A stretch of DNA of 64,000 nucleotides from Cycas panzhihuaensis (taxonomy: Eukaryota; Cycadophyta): contig CM041465.1 in assembly GCA_023213395.1 (NCBI GenBank), positions 66,843,741 to 66,907,740 on the forward strand, in the 5' to 3' direction. Shown piece by piece: positions 61,130 to 64,000 of the stretch. The notes under the pieces are model-generated. The model searched no databases and was not told the origin of the DNA. It saw only the letters and a list, made by a program, of their open reading frames with translations. Position numbers and translations under genes: made by a program. Numbering within the stretch: the stretch's first letter is position 1; each line of letters begins with the position of its first letter.

Positions 61130-61308
61130 TGGTATATTGATTTAGGATGTTCAACCCATATGACACATAAGGTGTACCTATTTTAAACTTTAAATAAAAG
61201 CAAGAAAAGGTCCATTATGTTTAGAGATGACACCTCCAATGAATCAGTTGGTAGAGGTAATCTAGCCTTGATGACAGATATAGGAGAATATAGACATCAG
61301 ATAATGTC
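61130..61308 (+). pseudogene. copia 3 protease
   Basis: The active-site block reads WYIDLGCSTHMTHK, for the usual WYIDSG.S.HMT. The catalytic Asp is present, but Ser of DSG is Leu (TCA to TTA). Confidence 0.7.
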
Positions 61309-62410
61309 TTGTATATCCCAACTCTAATGAAAAACTTATTATTAGTAGGGCAGATAATGAGACAGAACTACAAAGTCATTTTTAATAATAGTGAGTGTGT
61401 AATAAAAGATAAAAGGAGAAATAAAACTATCATTGCTAAAGGGAAAATGACTAAGGATCACTTGTTCACACTTATACTTAGTCCTTCAGATACATATGCT
61501 CTAAAAACTTTAGCTAACTTGGATAGCGAGTTAAGACATAAAAGGTTTGGCTATCTCAATTATAGTAGTTTGGCCCTTATAAAGCAAATAGATATGGTCA
61601 ATGGTTTACCATATATTAAGGTGAATAAAAACTTATGCAAAGGGTATTTTCTCTGCAAACACCATAGGGAAAGTTTTCTAGACTATAGTCATCGAGCATT
61701 AGGTCCACTCCAATTGGTATACATAAATATTTATAGTCTTATGAACATTCCTTCACTAGAAGGTGCTAAATACTTCATCACATTCATAGATGACTTCATA
61801 AAGAACACATGGTTATTCTTCTTCAAGTATAAATCAAATGTCTTCCAACACTTTATTGACTTCAAAATCTTTATAGAGCGACAAAATAGATATAAATAAC
61901 TATCCCTAAGATCAGATAATATGGGAAAGTTTATCTCCAATATATTTAAGAATTATTGTATACATCATGGAATTAGAAGATAGTTCACTAATACCTACAT
62001 CTTATAACAAAATGGTATAGCAGAGAGAGAAAATCACACTATAATCGAAATGGCTAGGTTTATGCTTAAGGACAAGAATTTTGGCCATGAGTTCTGGGAT
62101 GAAGGAGTACACAAAACTATTTATTTACTCAATAGGTGTTCCACCAAAGCCCTTAGGTAGAAAGCTCAAGAAGAAGCTTGGACTGGTTACAAACCAAGTA
62201 TACACCATCTTAGAGTATTTGGATGTCTTACCTATCCTCATATTTCTAATCAACAAAGATCAAAATTGGATGATCATGGTGTCAAATATATTTTCTAGGT
62301 CATACAAGGTGTATGACCACAAATCAAGAAAAGTCATGTTAAGAGGGATGCTAAGTTCTAAGAAGATACCTACTATTGAGACACATAAGAAAAGAAAAAT
62401 TAAATTGCAA
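61309..62410 (+). pseudogene. copia 3 integrase
   Basis: An open frame of 196 codons starts the domain: LRHKRFGYLNYSSLALIKQ.. GLPYI..NLCKGYFLCK is the GAG-pre-integrase zinc region (HKRFGH with His now Tyr), followed by KYFITFIDDFIKNTW. The first catalytic Asp, in LVYTDI of working elements, reads INI (Asn, 61726-61728). Beyond a stop at 61899 follow LRSDNMGKF (second Asp), QNGIAERENHTIIEMARFML (catalytic Glu), FWDEGVHKTIYLLNRCSTKA and KPSIHHLRVFGC. Frame changes occur near 62080-62160. Confidence 0.82.
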
Positions 62411-62690
62411 TAAAGTTTGATACATCTTTCAAAACCAAATATGTGCCTTCTATGTTTAATTCTAGGAGAAGAATCAATGAACTTAGTAAAGAGGGAACTT
62501 CATCTCAACCTCCACCACAAAACTTACCAAAATGGATCCATCAAAATCATGACTTGGGCAACATCTTGGATAATATCATAGATCCATGCACTCACATAGG
62601 GTTAATTTTTCTTTAATGAGTAAGGTATTGGAGACTCATGAGCCTCAAACCCTTAATGAGGCCAATCAACATGAATATTGGTAAAACACA

Positions 62691-63530
62691 ATGGAAGATA
62701 AATACAACTCCATTGTTAAGAATGATACATGTGAGCTAGTTGATTTACCTCTAAAGAAAAAGACCATTGGTATAAAATGGGTCTATAAGAGCAAGTTTCG
62801 CTCATATGGCTCTATTGACAAGTATAAGGCTAGGTTGGTTCCAAAGGGATATGTTAAAAAAAAATGCATTGATTATATTGAAACTTTTACCCCTATTACT
62901 TAGATGGAATCCATTAGAATGATAATAAGGCTAACAGTCCAAATGGGTTGGAAAGTTTATTAAATGGATGTCAAAAGTACCTTCTTCAATGGCTACATCA
63001 AAGAAGATATCTATGTCACTTAACCCATCATTTTTGAAGTCAGGGGAGAAGAGAACAAAGTGTATAAACTGAAAAATACAGTCTATGGTTTAAAATAAGC
63101 ACCTGAGACTTAGTATTCTTTCATAGATAAACATTTTAGAGATCAAGGGTTTGAAAGATCTCAAGTAGACCCTAACTTGTATATTCAAATCAAGGGAAAT
63201 TCAATTCTAATTATAGGTCTTTATGTGGATGACCTTGTATATACTAGAAATGACTCATATCTATTATGGCAATTCAAAGATGCTATGTATAAAGAATTCA
63301 AGATGATAGATTTTAGACTTATACATTACTTCCTAGGATTGGAAGTTTGGAAAGAAAAGAAGGGTATTTTCATCTCCCAATGTAAATATACTTTGGATTT
63401 ATTACAAAAATTTAGGATGTTTGATTATAAACCATTGGTAACCACAACTAAAATAGGAATAAAATTCTCAAAATCAGATGACTCTACTTTAGTTGACCTA
63501 ACACTCTACAGATAACTTATTAGTAGTTTA
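62691..63530 (+). pseudogene. copia 3 reverse transcriptase
   Basis: Reads NDTCELVDLPLKKKTIGIKW, VYKSKFRSYGSIDKYKARLV, KGY, then MDVKSTFFNGYIKEDIYV (motif A, Asp kept), VYGLK and FIDKHF, and the intact YVDD box in LIIGLYVDDLVYT (63222-63233). LLQKFRMFDYKP follows. Stops occur at 62903, near 62961 and 63020, and around 63100-63115. Of the three copia RTs in the window, this is the only one with an intact catalytic YVDD. Confidence 0.85.
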
Positions 63531-64000
63531 ATATACTTGACATCCACTCAACTAGATATAACACACTCAGTTAGCGTTGTATCTATATTTATGCAAGATC
63601 CAAAGATGTCTCACTGGTAAACAACTAAGAGAATCCTTCAATATCTTAAAGGAACTCTAGATTATGGGCTATATTGCAGAGCTTCTTTAAAATTTTGGTT
63701 GACTAGCTATACAGATTTAGATTGGGTAGGAGATATTGATGACAAAAAATCTACAATAGGTTATATGTTCAATATGGAATCAGCAGCAATAGCATGGAGC
63801 ACAAAGAAACATAGCACAACTTCCTTATCTACAGTCAAGGTAGAATACAAAGCAATGGTAGTAGGTGCATGTGAATCAGTTTGGTTGAGAAGACTACTAC
63901 ATGATTTCTAGCTTAAACAGAAAGGTCCTACCAAAATTTGGTGTGACAATCAGAGCACCATCCAAATGGCAAAGAATCTAGTCTTCCATAGTAGAATAAA
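63531..64000 (+). pseudogene. copia 3 RNase H, incomplete
   Basis: Reads SVVSIFMQDPKMSHW, RILQYLKGTLDYGLY, then SYTDLDWVGDIDDKKSTIGY (first Asp), AIAWSTKKHSTTSLSTVKVE, YKAMVVGACESVWLRRLLHD, a stop, and CDNQSTIQMAKNLVFHSR up to the window edge. Catalytic residues Asp, Glu (in VEY) and Asp (CDNQ) are all present. Confidence 0.82.

Larger units (their letters stand above)
60096..64000 (+). mobile_element. Ty1/copia retrotransposon 3 (plus strand, cut by window end)
   Basis: gag, zinc knuckle, protease, integrase, RT and RNase H follow in copia order on the plus strand. The polyprotein carries stops and frame changes. The element runs past base 64000 before the end of RNase H, so the 3' LTR is not in the window. 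Confidence 0.85.

Noticed and set aside
1-64000. tRNA, rRNA, CRISPR array or bacterial-type operon
   Set aside because: No clover-leaf, rRNA core sequence, or regularly spaced direct repeat with unique spacers was seen. The only regular tandem array (56400-57230) has contiguous units without spacers.

Overview
The window looks like intergenic DNA from a plant nuclear genome dominated by old, nested retrotransposons. It is AT-rich. I found no intact host gene, no rRNA or tRNA gene and no CRISPR-like array. Every recognisable protein is a decayed retroelement domain: Ty1/copia, Ty3/gypsy and plant L1-type LINE. Many disabling changes that can be read against a conserved motif are C-to-T or G-to-A, as expected from long cytosine methylation. 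Old LTR pairs and repeat-on-repeat nesting suggest a large-genome seed plant. I cannot name a species.

Layout. 1-8139: diverged sequence with a minus-strand LINE fossil (RT, zf-RVT and RNase H remnants in order). 8145-22507: a complete, dead minus-strand Tat-like Ty3/gypsy element with 2.7-kb LTRs and a perfect 5-bp target duplication. It keeps gag, a protease and the end of integrase, has lost RT, RNase H and the integrase core, and carries an antisense plant-mobile-domain gene with its own TATA box and two apparent introns, plus an outlying second RNase H. 23358-29195 and 31499-36854: two related minus-strand Ty1/copia elements. 29918-30374 and 39104-39575: two copies of another LTR with adjoining primer sites. 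39923-49461: an LTR pair surrounding a second gypsy-type element (40688-47623) that has gag and protease but no RT and whose gag is split by a LINE (about 41815-44895). 49462-49793: an isolated LTR with a primer site. 53061-58029: an LTR element with only a gag fragment and a tandem array of about 91-bp units. 60096-64000: a plus-strand Ty1/copia polyprotein running off the window.

Together these form a layered history. Three elements lack the enzymes they would need to copy themselves (Tat-like, the gag-protease gypsy and the gag-only element), so if they moved in this form they relied on helper elements. The most unusual item is the antisense plant-mobile-domain gene inside the Tat-like element. 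Its splice sites, reading frame and promoter still make sense once transition-type stop codons are discounted.
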